Source: Planctomycetota bacterium
GTDB lineage: Bacteria > Planctomycetota > Phycisphaerae > Phycisphaerales > UBA1924
Assembly (NCBI GenBank): GCA_023434205.1
Contig: JAEYTB010000135.1
Coordinates: 1 to 8,993 of the forward strand
Reading direction: 5' to 3'
Length of the DNA: 8,993 nt
Position numbers and translations under genes: made by a program. The notes under the pieces are model-generated. The model was not told where the DNA came from and did not search any database. It saw nothing but the letters and a program-made list of their open reading frames with translations. This document shows positions 1 through 5,912 of this stretch, piece after piece. The stretch's first letter is position 1, and each line of letters begins with the position of its first letter.

Positions 1-578
1 AACGCTACCGGGGGGGAGACCGCGCCGCGTTCCGAACGATTATCGAACGTCATCAGCCCGAGCTGCTGCGGTTCCTGATCCGCCTGGTGGGGGATCAGGC
101 GGGCGCGGAGGACGTGTTTCAAGAGGCTTTCCTGCAGGTTCATCTGGCGGCGGACACGTTTGATGCGACGCGCCGGTTCCGCCCGTGGTTATTCACGATT
201 GCCGCGAACAAGGCGCGGGACTACCTGCGTAGGAAGGGGCGACGCCGCACGCTTGAACTCTCTGCCCCTGTCGACCGGGACAGGGGGGACGGGGGCGAGG
301 CGGGGTCGTTCGTGGACCTCATGGAGGTGCGAGTCCCGGCGCCCAGCGACGCCATGGACAAGGACGAGACGAACAAGCGGGTGCAGCGGGCGATGGACGA
401 GTTGCCGCTGATCCTGCGGGAGATTCTGCTGCTGGCGTACTTCCAGCGGATCAGCTACGCACAGATATCGGATGAGCTTGGAATACCTCTGGGGACGGTC
501 AAGTCCCGACTGCACGCCGCGGTGGCGGCGTTCGCGAAGAAGTGGAAGGCGATCGACGATGAGCGGCGAGGGGTGTGA
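1..578 (+). CDS. ECF-family RNA polymerase sigma factor, 5' end cut by window edge
   Basis: Extracytoplasmic-function sigma factor that would direct RNA polymerase to a dedicated promoter set. The reading frame is open from base 3, well before the first possible start at 87 (GTG), and the translation upstream of it (RYRGGDRAAFRTIIERH, then ELLRFLIRLVGD) is typical sigma region 2.1, so the gene begins outside the window. Region 2.2-2.4 follows, with GAEDVFQEAFLQV and RPWLFTIAANKARDYLRRK (core binding and -10 recognition). A charged linker of about 50 residues rich in Asp, Gly and Arg leads to region 4, where MDELPLILREILLLAYFQ and the helix-turn-helix ISYAQISDELGIPLGTVKSR recognise the -35. 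The linker is fairly long, but nothing is missing. The stop TGA lies about 40 bases before the start of the following membrane protein, so the two are probably cotranscribed. Family certain; ECF subgroup and regulon unknown. Confidence 0.93.
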   Translation, partial: RYRGGDRAAFRTIIERHQPELLRFLIRLVGDQAGAEDVFQEAFLQVHLAADTFDATRRFRPWLFTIAANKARDYLRRKGRRRTLELSAPVDRDRGDGGEAGSFVDLMEVRVPAPSDAMDKDETNKRVQRAMDELPLILREILLLAYFQRISYAQISDELGIPLGTVKSRLHAAVAAFAKKWKAIDDERRGV

Positions 579-620
579 TTGTCGGAGCGGTGGGTGGCGT
601 GGCGGGGATGGTGGGCGCGT

Positions 621-1874
621 ATGACGGATCAACCGAACACGACTCAGAACTATCAGCTGGTGGGCGCGGACGCGGAAGCGGTCGATGCGCTGGTGGAGGC
701 GGGCTTCGACGTTGCGCGGGTGCCGGAGGCGCTGCGGGCGCGTGCGCGGCACGCGGCGGCGCTCTTCGACCTGGCCGGCGGCCCCGCGGCGGCGGTGAAC
801 AAGACGCTGACGGACGTAACGATGGCGCGGCTGGTCCGGCTGGCCGATCACGATGAAGAGGCGGCGCTCTCGGCGGAGGACGCCGAGGCGCTGGACGCGC
901 TGGTCGCGGCGGACTTCCGCGTCGGCAAGGTGCCCGGCGCGCTGCGGAACAGGGCCGAGAAGATCGACGCGATGGCGCGGCTGGTCGCCGAGAGCGGCCC
1001 CGCGGCGGTGAACGCGCTGCTGATTGAGAGGACCGTGCGGAAGGTGGCGGCGACGCAGCGCGGGCCGGCGGAGCGGCCGGTGCGCGCCGGCGGGCTGCGG
1101 CTGGCCGACCTGGTCTCGGTGGCGGCGGTGCTGCTGATGGGCCTGGCGGTGGTGTGGCCGGTGCTCTCGACGGTGCGGGCGCACTCGCAGCGGTCGGACT
1201 GCGCCGCGAACTTTGGCGGCATTGCGTCGGCGATGTCGAGCTACATGGGCGACTACCGGGACCAGATGCCGATGGCGACGGCGTCGTTCGGCGGGTCGTG
1301 GTTGAACGTCGGCTCGACGCCGGAGCGGTCGAACTCGTCGAACCTTTTCACGATGGCCCGGACGGGGTACACGCCGCTGGACACGCTGGCGTGCGCGGGC
1401 AATCCGGTGGCGGCGCGAGGGGAGTGCGGCAAGGACGCGCTGGACTGGAAGAGCCTCCCGGAAGTTTCGTACAGCTACTACATCATGTTCGGGCCGGCGA
1501 AGCCCAGCCCCATGACCAGCCCGCGGACGATCGTGCTGGCCGACCGGTCGCCGGTGGCGCTGCGGGCGGCGAACGGGCAGGGCGTCCCCTACCCGGAAGA
1601 GAACTCGCCCAACCACGCTGGCCGGGGGCAGTGGGGTTTGCGGCTGGACGGCAGTGCGGCGTGGCTGACCAGCCCGCTGGACGGGTCCGACAACCTGTGG
1701 CTCAACGCCGAGCAGCAGGTGGTCTGGGACACCATCGTCAAGCCGCGGCTGCCGGAGATCCGGCGTATGTTCCCCAAGGGGGACGTGGTGATCGAGGTGT
1801 CGGGGGTGAAGCGTTCCCTGATGCAGGGGAACGAGTTCCCGGCGTCGGAAACGGACAGCCTGCTGGGGCCGTAA
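621..1874 (+). CDS. Single-pass membrane protein with duplicated N-terminal module and pseudopilin-like C-terminal domain; candidate anti-sigma/sensor
   Basis: 417 residues from ATG 621; in-frame TTG 579 and GTG 594 would add up to 14 residues, but the segment they add (RWVAWRGWWAR) looks like untranslated spacer, and a GGGGA lies 12 bases before 621. Residues about 15-71 and 83-141 are two diverged copies of one Ala/Arg/Leu-rich helical module (DALVEAGFDVARVPEALR against DALVAADFRVGKVPGALR). Residues 159-182 form one hydrophobic helix followed by a Cys-Ala-Asn, Ser-Tyr-Met-Gly-Asp-Tyr stretch that resembles the segment after the helix in Planctomycetota type II pseudopilin-like (DUF1559-type) proteins. 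Near the end, H332 and D343-G344 make an H-x10-DG pattern close to the H-x9-DG signature of those proteins. There is no prepilin peptidase site at the N-terminus. Directly downstream of an ECF sigma gene, with a cytoplasmic N-terminus and an exported C-terminus, it has the layout of an anti-sigma factor or sensor. No CxxC/HxxxC zinc motif of the usual anti-sigma domain is seen. Function is inferred from context. Confidence 0.8.
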   Translation: MTDQPNTTQNYQLVGADAEAVDALVEAGFDVARVPEALRARARHAAALFDLAGGPAAAVNKTLTDVTMARLVRLADHDEEAALSAEDAEALDALVAADFRVGKVPGALRNRAEKIDAMARLVAESGPAAVNALLIERTVRKVAATQRGPAERPVRAGGLRLADLVSVAAVLLMGLAVVWPVLSTVRAHSQRSDCAANFGGIASAMSSYMGDYRDQMPMATASFGGSWLNVGSTPERSNSSNLFTMARTGYTPLDTLACAGNPVAARGECGKDALDWKSLPEVSYSYYIMFGPAKPSPMTSPRTIVLADRSPVALRAANGQGVPYPEENSPNHAGRGQWGLRLDGSAAWLTSPLDGSDNLWLNAEQQVVWDTIVKPRLPEIRRMFPKGDVVIEVSGVKRSLMQGNEFPASETDSLLGP

Positions 1875-1910
1875 GGGCGGCATTCGCCCCCCCTCTCACT
1901 CTGGGGGGCG
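1875..1910 (+). other. Two mutually exclusive GC hairpins after the membrane protein gene
   Basis: GGGCG 1875-1879 can pair with CGCCC 1885-1889 (5 bp, loop 5). The same CGCCC can instead join an 8-bp stem, CGCCCCCC 1885-1892 with GGGGGGCG 1903-1910 (loop 10). The two structures share bases and cannot form together. Neither is followed by a T-tract, so neither is a classical terminator. They may protect the 3' end of the upstream transcript or be chance in GC-rich DNA. Confidence 0.4.
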
Positions 1911-1945
1911 CCGAGTCCCACGTGGAATGCGTCTGAACGCGGGTC

Positions 1946-1951
1946 TATAGT
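1946..1951 (+). promoter_or_regulatory. Possible -10 element (TATAGT) upstream of rpmI
   Basis: TATAGT matches the TATAAT consensus at five of six positions and stands out in GC-rich DNA. No convincing -35 is visible 16-18 bases upstream (TGGAAT is the nearest). Transcription would begin near 1957-1959, at the first stem of the terminator hairpin, so promoter and terminator are almost superposed. Confidence 0.35.
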
Positions 1952-1955
1952 CGGG

Positions 1956-1980
1956 GCCCGGCTTTGCGGCCGGGCTTTTT
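1956..1980 (+). terminator. Rho-independent terminator between the membrane protein gene and rpmI
   Basis: A perfect 7-bp stem, GCCCGGC 1956-1962 with GCCGGGC 1969-1975, a TTTGCG loop, then five T residues at 1976-1980. It ends transcription of the sigma factor/membrane protein unit 24 bases before rpmI. It could instead act as a leader attenuator if rpmI transcripts begin upstream of it. Confidence 0.75.
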
Positions 1981-2003
1981 GTCAGCCTCGGAGTTTCCTG
2001 GCC

Positions 2004-2306
2004 ATGCCGAAGAACAAGAACCACAAGGGCCTGCAGAAGCGGATGCGCGTCACCAAGACGGGCAAGATCCGTCACCGCTCCGCGAACCACAAGCACTTGC
2101 GTTCGGGCAAGGGCGGGAAGCGGCTGCGGCAGCTCCGCAAGGACCCGTACATGTCGTCCGCGGACGCCAAGCGGCTCGAGAAGCTGCTGTTCCGCCGCCT
2201 GCGCGGCCGCAACCAGCCCCGCACGGCGATCCGCCGGAGCCCCTCGCCCGCCGAGCGCAAGGCGATGCGGGCCGAGAAGGCCGCCGCGGCCGCGAAGAAG
2301 GACTGA
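2004..2306 (+). CDS. rpmI: 50S ribosomal protein L35, with C-terminal extension
   Basis: Large-subunit ribosomal protein L35, a small basic protein that binds 23S rRNA. The translation starts MPKNKNHKGLQKRMRVTKTG, followed by the Arg/Lys/His-rich HRSANHKHLRSGKGGKR core typical of the family. Bacterial L35 is normally about 64-66 residues; this one is 100. Residues about 1-63 cover the usual protein, and residues 64-100 form an additional tail that is first Arg-rich (RRLRGRN) and ends in an Ala/Lys-rich low-complexity run. The start ATG is preceded by GGAG 11 bases upstream. rplT follows 79 bases later on the same strand, which is the usual rpmI-rplT pair; infC, often found just upstream in other bacteria, is absent here. 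Identity is very sure; the role of the tail is unknown. Confidence 0.95.
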   Translation: MPKNKNHKGLQKRMRVTKTGKIRHRSANHKHLRSGKGGKRLRQLRKDPYMSSADAKRLEKLLFRRLRGRNQPRTAIRRSPSPAERKAMRAEKAAAAAKKD

Positions 2307-2324
2307 GTTTCACCACCCGCCTGC

Positions 2325-2351
2325 CGGGACCTAAGACGCCGGGAAGTCCCG
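2325..2351 (+). other. Possible stem-loop in the rpmI-rplT spacer
   Basis: CGGGAC 2325-2330 can pair with GTCCCG 2346-2351 (6 bp, 15-base loop) within the 79-base spacer. L20 represses its own operon in several bacteria by binding an mRNA structure that mimics its 23S site, so a structure here would fit, but the match is short and the control role is speculation. Confidence 0.25.
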
Positions 2352-2385
2352 TCGCCCCGTACAGGCCCAGTTTCGGAGTTGACCC

Positions 2386-2763
2386 ATGCCACGCGTTCGC
2401 AAAGGCGCCGCCCGCGCCCAGGCCAGGAAGCGGATCCTCCGCAAGGCCCGGGGCTATTACGGCACGAAGCACCGTCACAAGTACCAGGCCGAGAACGCCG
2501 TCATCCGCGCGGGCGTGTACGCCTACCGCGACCGCCGCCGCATCAAGCGCGACTACCGCCGCCTGTGGATCATCCGAATCACCGCCGCCTGCAAGATGCG
2601 GGGCACGCGGTACAGCCTGTTCATGAACGGGCTGCGGATGGCGGGCATCACGCTCAACCGCAAGATGCTCAGCCAGATCGCCATCGAGGACCCCAAGCTG
2701 TTCGACGGCCTGGTGAAGACGGCGGTCAAGGCCAGCCGCGCGACGCCCGCGAAGGCGGCCTGA
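2386..2763 (+). CDS. rplT: 50S ribosomal protein L20
   Basis: Ribosomal protein L20, an early-assembly protein of the 50S subunit that binds 23S rRNA. 125 residues, slightly longer than the usual 117-119 because of a short Ala/Lys tail (TPAKAA). The family hallmarks are all present: MPRVRKGAARAQARKRILR, ARGYYGTKHRHKYQAENAV, YAYRDRRRIKRDYRRLWIIR and the C-terminal globular part RYSLFMNGLRMAGITLNRKM with LSQIAIEDP. The extended basic N-terminus binds RNA. A GGAG Shine-Dalgarno at 2375-2378 sits 7 bases before the ATG. It is the second gene of the rpmI-rplT transcript and is followed at once by a strong terminator, so the operon is just these two genes. Confidence 0.97.
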   Translation: MPRVRKGAARAQARKRILRKARGYYGTKHRHKYQAENAVIRAGVYAYRDRRRIKRDYRRLWIIRITAACKMRGTRYSLFMNGLRMAGITLNRKMLSQIAIEDPKLFDGLVKTAVKASRATPAKAA

Positions 2764-2788
2764 GGCTCTCTCGAATAGGAATGTTGAG

Positions 2789-2818
2789 AAGGCCCTGCCG
2801 TGGAGGCGGGGCCTTTTT
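2789..2818 (+). terminator. Rho-independent terminator after rplT
   Basis: AAGGCCCTGCC 2789-2799 pairs with GGCGGGGCCTT 2805-2815 as an 11-bp stem with a single T-G pair, a GTGGA loop at 2800-2804, and the T-tract 2814-2818 overlapping the stem end. It lies 25 bases after the rplT stop codon. Confidence 0.9.
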
Positions 2819-2820
2819 CG

Positions 2821-2870
2821 TTGGCACGCGTCGGGGCGGAGTCGTCTAGGCTATTGGCCGACGGGAGGGA
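2821..2870 (+). promoter_or_regulatory. Putative promoter and Shine-Dalgarno for the M50 protease gene
   Basis: TTGGCA at 2821-2826 resembles a -35. Possible -10 boxes are TCTAGG 2845-2850 (18-base spacer) or TAGGCT 2847-2852 (20 bases); neither is good. The ribosome binding site GGGAGGGA at 2863-2870 is strong and 6 bases from the ATG at 2877. The gene stands alone between two terminating or convergent units and therefore needs its own promoter. Confidence 0.4.
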
Positions 2871-2876
2871 GCCTGC

Positions 2877-3548
2877 ATGAGCTGGTGGGTCGCGACATTC
2901 TGGGAAATGAACCCCATGTTCCTGGTGTCATGGGTGTTCTGGGTGATCACATCGATCTGCCTGCACGAGCTGGCGCACGGCTGGGCGGCGATCCGCGAGG
3001 GGGACGACACACCGATCCACACCGGGCACATGACGTGGAACCCGATGGTGCACATGGGGCCCACGGCGCTGATCCTGTTCGCGCTGTTCGGGTTCACCTA
3101 CGGCATGATGCCGGTGGACCCCAGCCGGTTCCGCAGCCGGTACGGGGATGCGTTCGTCGCCGCGGCGGGGCCGCTGTGCAACCTGGCGCAGTTCGCGGTG
3201 CTGATGCTGATCCTGGTGCCGTGGGTGGCGTTCGCGGAGCGTGCGGGGGTTGATGAGACGTTCTTCAAGAACATGCAGACGTTCCTGTTCGTGGGCGGCG
3301 CGATCAACCTGCTGGGGTTCTGCTTCAACCTGATCCCGATCCCGCCGCTGGACGGGTGGCGGATCGCGTGCAGCTTCAGCCGGCCGTTCGCGGACCTGTG
3401 GCAGGGAGAGCGCGGCGCCGTGATGGGGTTCATCGGCTTTGCGCTGATTTTTCTGGTGGGCGGGCGGTACGTCTTTTCGTTCGCGCTGGGCACGACGGCG
3501 CTGGTGCGGGACTGGGGCGCGGCGCTGCTGGGGATGATCTTCGGGTGA
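2877..3548 (+). CDS. Site-2 protease-like (M50) intramembrane metalloprotease
   Basis: 223-residue polytopic membrane protein of the site-2 protease (peptidase M50) superfamily, which cleaves substrates inside the bilayer using zinc. The catalytic helix holds the HExxH motif HELAH at residues 30-34, with zinc ligands H30 and H34 and catalytic E31. Residues 96-103 (AAGPLCNL) form the conserved G-P-x-x-N loop. The third ligand D159 lies in NLIPIPPLDG (151-160), matching the family N-P-x-x-D-G motif. Hydrophobic stretches lie at about 14-40, 62-80, 92-121, 134-158 and 180-205. It has no PDZ domain, so it belongs to the short standalone branch rather than the RseP type. The substrate is unknown. 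It is a candidate for regulated proteolysis of anti-sigma factors, but no sequence evidence links it to the sigma gene about 2.3 kb upstream. The stop lies 10 bases from the converging ureohydrolase gene. Confidence 0.92.
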   Translation: MSWWVATFWEMNPMFLVSWVFWVITSICLHELAHGWAAIREGDDTPIHTGHMTWNPMVHMGPTALILFALFGFTYGMMPVDPSRFRSRYGDAFVAAAGPLCNLAQFAVLMLILVPWVAFAERAGVDETFFKNMQTFLFVGGAINLLGFCFNLIPIPPLDGWRIACSFSRPFADLWQGERGAVMGFIGFALIFLVGGRYVFSFALGTTALVRDWGAALLGMIFG

Positions 3549-3552
3549 TCGT

Positions 3553-3566
3553 CGCGGGCTACCGCG
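3553..3566. other. Short hairpin at the convergent gene junction
   Basis: CGCGG 3553-3557 pairs with CCGCG 3562-3566 around a GCTA loop, spanning the stop codon of the minus-strand gene. It has no T-tract on either strand and is short. It may help to end transcription from both sides, but this is weak. Confidence 0.25.
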
Positions 3567-4584
3567 GCATGACCAGGCCGCAGAGCTTGTAGAGGATGCG
3601 GGCGCCGACGTTCGCGTCCCACTCCGGGCCGTCCTCGGCGCCAGGGGCGACCTCGACGAGGTCGAAGCCGACGATCTGCTTGCTGCTGCGCCTGAGGGTT
3701 TCGAGCAGCAGCGCGGCCTGGTTGAAGGAGAGGCCCCCGGGGACGGGCGTGCCGGTGTGGGGGCAGAGGGAGGGGTCAAGGGCGTCGATGTCGAAGGTGA
3801 CGTAGACCTTGTTGGGCAGGGCGGCGATGGCGGAGGCGGCGAGGTCGGCGAAACGCAGGCCGTTGCCGAGCTGCTCCGCCCAGACGTCATCGAAACGGAC
3901 TTCGACACGGGAGCGCTGGGACTGGGCGAAGGCGAGCTCGCGTTCGCCCATGTCGCGGATGCCGACCTGGACCACCTTGCCGACCTGCGGGATGCGGGTC
4001 AGGACGTTGTAAAGGATTGAGGCGTGGGACCACGTGAAGCCCTCGAAGGCCTCGCGGAAGTCCATGTGCGCGTCGATGTGCAGGATGCCGATGGAGCCGT
4101 GGTGCTCGGCGACGGCGCGGATGGCGCCGAAGGGGACGGAGTGCTCGCCGCCGAGCAGGGCGGGGATCTTCCCGGCCTTGAGGACTTCGAGTGTGCGCTG
4201 GTAGGTGAAGGCGTTGACCTGCTCGCACGCGGCGTTGACCTGGCGGAGGATGCGCTCGTCCTCCTTCGTATCGCCGGTGGTGCCGCCGCCCTCGATGAGG
4301 GGCGCGGCGATCGCGCCGGCGGTGTCGGAGAGGTGGGCGATCTCCTCGGGGTGCTCGTGCATGAACAGGCCCTGCTCGTAGACCTTGCCGAAGCGGCGGT
4401 CGAAGAGGTCCACCTGCATGGAGGCGGCGCGGACGGCCTGGGGTCCGCGGGCGGTGCCGCGCCGGTAGGAGGTGGTGGCGTCGAAGGGCACGGGGAGGAT
4501 GACGACGCGGCTCTCGTCGAGGGTGTGGGGGAGGCCGAAGATTCCGGTGCCGGGGGCTGCCGCGGCGTCGGGGTCGAAGGGCAT
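3559..4584 (-). CDS. Arginase/agmatinase-family ureohydrolase
   Basis: 341-residue binuclear manganese hydrolase of the ureohydrolase superfamily, which splits guanidino compounds (agmatine, arginine, formimidoylglutamate and relatives). All six metal ligands are present: H148 in LLGGEHSV, D171, H173 and D175 in HIDAHMDFR, and D265 and D267 in DIDALDPS. The flanking GTPVPGGLSFN and GFDLVEVAP motifs are intact, and GTARGPQAVR near residue 43 is the usual N-terminal signature. The PGGL context and overall layout favour agmatinase (speB-like, making putrescine and urea) over arginase, but substrate cannot be fixed by reading. Residues about 76-118 carry an added charged stretch (HEHPEEIAHL, then GGGTTGDTKEDERI) compared with compact agmatinases. 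The start ATG is preceded by AGGAG at 4591-4595 (minus strand) 6 bases away. It faces the M50 gene and is divergent from the ApgM-like operon. Confidence 0.92.
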   Translation of the reverse strand: MPFDPDAAAAPGTGIFGLPHTLDESRVVILPVPFDATTSYRRGTARGPQAVRAASMQVDLFDRRFGKVYEQGLFMHEHPEEIAHLSDTAGAIAAPLIEGGGTTGDTKEDERILRQVNAACEQVNAFTYQRTLEVLKAGKIPALLGGEHSVPFGAIRAVAEHHGSIGILHIDAHMDFREAFEGFTWSHASILYNVLTRIPQVGKVVQVGIRDMGERELAFAQSQRSRVEVRFDDVWAEQLGNGLRFADLAASAIAALPNKVYVTFDIDALDPSLCPHTGTPVPGGLSFNQAALLLETLRRSSKQIVGFDLVEVAPGAEDGPEWDANVGARILYKLCGLVMPR

Positions 4585-4605
4585 GGGAGGCTCCTGTGGG
4601 GCTCA

Positions 4606-4611
4606 AGAATA
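4606..4611 (-). promoter_or_regulatory. Possible -10 element (TATTCT) for the ureohydrolase gene
   Basis: Read on the minus strand this is TATTCT. Transcription would begin near 4599, giving a leader of about 15 bases containing AGGAG. No good -35 is seen. It lies within the 51-bp divergent spacer. Confidence 0.35.
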
Positions 4612-4623
4612 GGGGCCGGGCCG

Positions 4624-4629
4624 TATGCT
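4624..4629 (+). promoter_or_regulatory. Possible -10 element (TATGCT) giving a leaderless ApgM-like transcript
   Basis: TATGCT ends six bases before the GTG start at 4636, so transcription would begin at or next to the start codon. There is no Shine-Dalgarno in the intervening GGGCC, consistent with leaderless translation. The -35 is not recognisable. Confidence 0.35.
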
Positions 4630-4635
4630 TGGGCC

Positions 4636-5892
4636 GTGAAGTACGTGGTGGTCATCGTGGCGGGCGCGGCGGATGAGCCGGTCGAGGCGTTGGACGGGCG
4701 GACGCCGCTGGAGGTGGCGGAAACGCCGAACCTGTCGCGGCTGGCCTCGGCTGGCCGGGTGGGGTGCGCGTGGACGATTCCCGAGGATGTGGGGGCATCG
4801 CCGGAGGTGGGGGCGATGTCGGTGCTGGGGTATGACCCGGTGGAGCACGCGTGCGGTCGCGCGGGGCTGGAGGCGGTCGCCGCGGGGGTGGAGCTCGGGG
4901 CTGGGGAGCGGGTGTGGCGGCTGAGCTTCGCATCGGTGGATGAGCAGGGCGTGGTGCTGGAGAGCGCCGCTCGGGGGCTGACGGAGGCGGAGGGGCGGGC
5001 GCTGGCCGTGGACCTGCTGGCGTTCTGGTCGCGGGAGTGCGGGGAGAGCGGGCTGGAGCTTGTGGTGAGCGCGGCGGCGCGGCAACTGCTGGTGGACCGG
5101 TCGGCGCGCTGGGGAGTGACGGTGACGACACCGCCCGCGGCGATGGTGGGCGAGCCGGTCGGTGCGCACGCGCCCAGCGGCGGCGGGGCGGGGCGCTTGA
5201 AGGAGTTGGTGGAGCGTGGGCACGGGTTTCTGAGCGAGCACGAGGTGAACCTTGCGCGGGTGGAGCAGGGGCTTCCGGCGGCGAACCTGCCCTGGATCTG
5301 GGGCGTTGGCGAAGGCGTGCGCTTGGAGGGCTTCCAGAAGCGGTTTGGCAAGCGGGGGCTGGTCTTCAGCGGGGATGAGGCGGTCGCCGGGCTGGCGATC
5401 AGCGCGGGGATGGACCGGCTCCCGGTGTTCTGCGGGCTCGAGGAGGATCCGTTGGGCCTGGGGGCGCTCGCGGAGGGTGTGAGCGGCGGGCTGCGGCGGG
5501 CGGATATGGTGTGCTGCTATGTGGGCGATGCGCTGGACGCGTCGCTGCGAGGGGACTGGCTGACGAAGGTGCGGGTGCTGGAGGAGGTGGACCGGCAGCT
5601 CATCGGGCCGGTGATGTCCGACTTGTCGGAGCAGTACGGGGACCCGGCGGTGGACCCTGGGTCCGAGGGCTGGCGGCTGCTGGTGATCCCGGACTGCACG
5701 GCGAGCAGCACAACGCGGCGGGTGCTGGGGGATGAGGTGCCGTTTGTCATGGGCGGGGCGTGGGTGAGGTCGGCGGTGAAACGGCGGTTTATAGAGCGTG
5801 ACAGCGTCGAGAGCGACTTGCAGGTTGAGGAAGGGCACCTCCTGATGGAGTACTTCCTGCGTGGCGGGCTGGCGGGGGTGCGGGCGCGTTAG
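4636..5892 (+). CDS. ApgM-like protein (archaeal-type phosphoglycerate mutase homologue) lacking its catalytic residues; probable pseudoenzyme
   Basis: 418 residues, the usual length for archaeal/bacterial ApgM (alkaline phosphatase superfamily, COG3635 type). Start GTG 4636 gives KYVVVIVAGAADEP, aligning exactly with the family N-terminus; the frame is open further upstream but only antisense to the neighbour. Family structure motifs remain: ALDGRTPLE, TPNLSRLA, MSVLGYDP, GLEAVAAGVELGAGE, LPWIWGVG, FQKRFGKRG, GDEVPF and the final EEGHLLMEYFL. However, the metal and nucleophile residues are lost. The Asp of the DG pair is A9; the nucleophile Ser of the family S-(D/E)-V is P56 (S55 is one position early); the PPHD His-Asp pair is A168-A169; the DEAGH His is gone; the DH pair is D353-C354; and the His before DxVPF is replaced. 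No His occurs between residues 202 and 401. The reading frame is intact, so it is likely a functional non-catalytic protein. It is first in an operon with a membrane protein and galK. Confidence 0.88.
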   Translation: MKYVVVIVAGAADEPVEALDGRTPLEVAETPNLSRLASAGRVGCAWTIPEDVGASPEVGAMSVLGYDPVEHACGRAGLEAVAAGVELGAGERVWRLSFASVDEQGVVLESAARGLTEAEGRALAVDLLAFWSRECGESGLELVVSAAARQLLVDRSARWGVTVTTPPAAMVGEPVGAHAPSGGGAGRLKELVERGHGFLSEHEVNLARVEQGLPAANLPWIWGVGEGVRLEGFQKRFGKRGLVFSGDEAVAGLAISAGMDRLPVFCGLEEDPLGLGALAEGVSGGLRRADMVCCYVGDALDASLRGDWLTKVRVLEEVDRQLIGPVMSDLSEQYGDPAVDPGSEGWRLLVIPDCTASSTTRRVLGDEVPFVMGGAWVRSAVKRRFIERDSVESDLQVEEGHLLMEYFLRGGLAGVRAR

Positions 5893-5912
5893 GGGTGCAA
5901 GGATTCGCACGG

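Noticed and set aside
579..620. TTG 579 (or GTG 594) as the start of the sigma-linked membrane protein
   Set aside because: The added residues are Trp/Arg-rich and unlike a protein N-terminus, while ATG 621 has an acceptable purine-rich sequence upstream. The alternative is not excluded.
189..1883. A 564-codon open frame on the minus strand covering the sigma and membrane protein genes
   Set aside because: The translation is dominated by Arg, Pro, His and Gln with no recognisable domain; it is the expected mirror of GC-rich codons on the opposite strand, where two sense genes have clear family motifs.
2877..3548. The M50 protease as the site-2 protease of the sigma/membrane protein pair
   Set aside because: It is separated by rpmI-rplT and two terminators, and no cleavage motif is recognisable in the membrane helix. 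A link is possible but not supported by the sequence.
4024..4635. Upstream extension of the ApgM-like frame by about 200 codons
   Set aside because: The extension is antisense to the ureohydrolase gene, has Gly/Asp/Val-rich composition with no domain, and the family alignment starts exactly at GTG 4636.
4636..5892. The ApgM-like gene as a decaying pseudogene
   Set aside because: There is no frameshift or internal stop, the length is normal, structural motifs are kept along the whole protein, and it is tightly packed in an operon. Loss is restricted to catalytic positions.
3999..5910. Long minus-strand open frames of 435-450 codons across the ApgM-like gene
   Set aside because: Translations are low-complexity Ser/Pro/Ala/Arg or Arg/His/Pro mixtures, with no ribosome binding site. 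The sense strand has a clear ApgM alignment.
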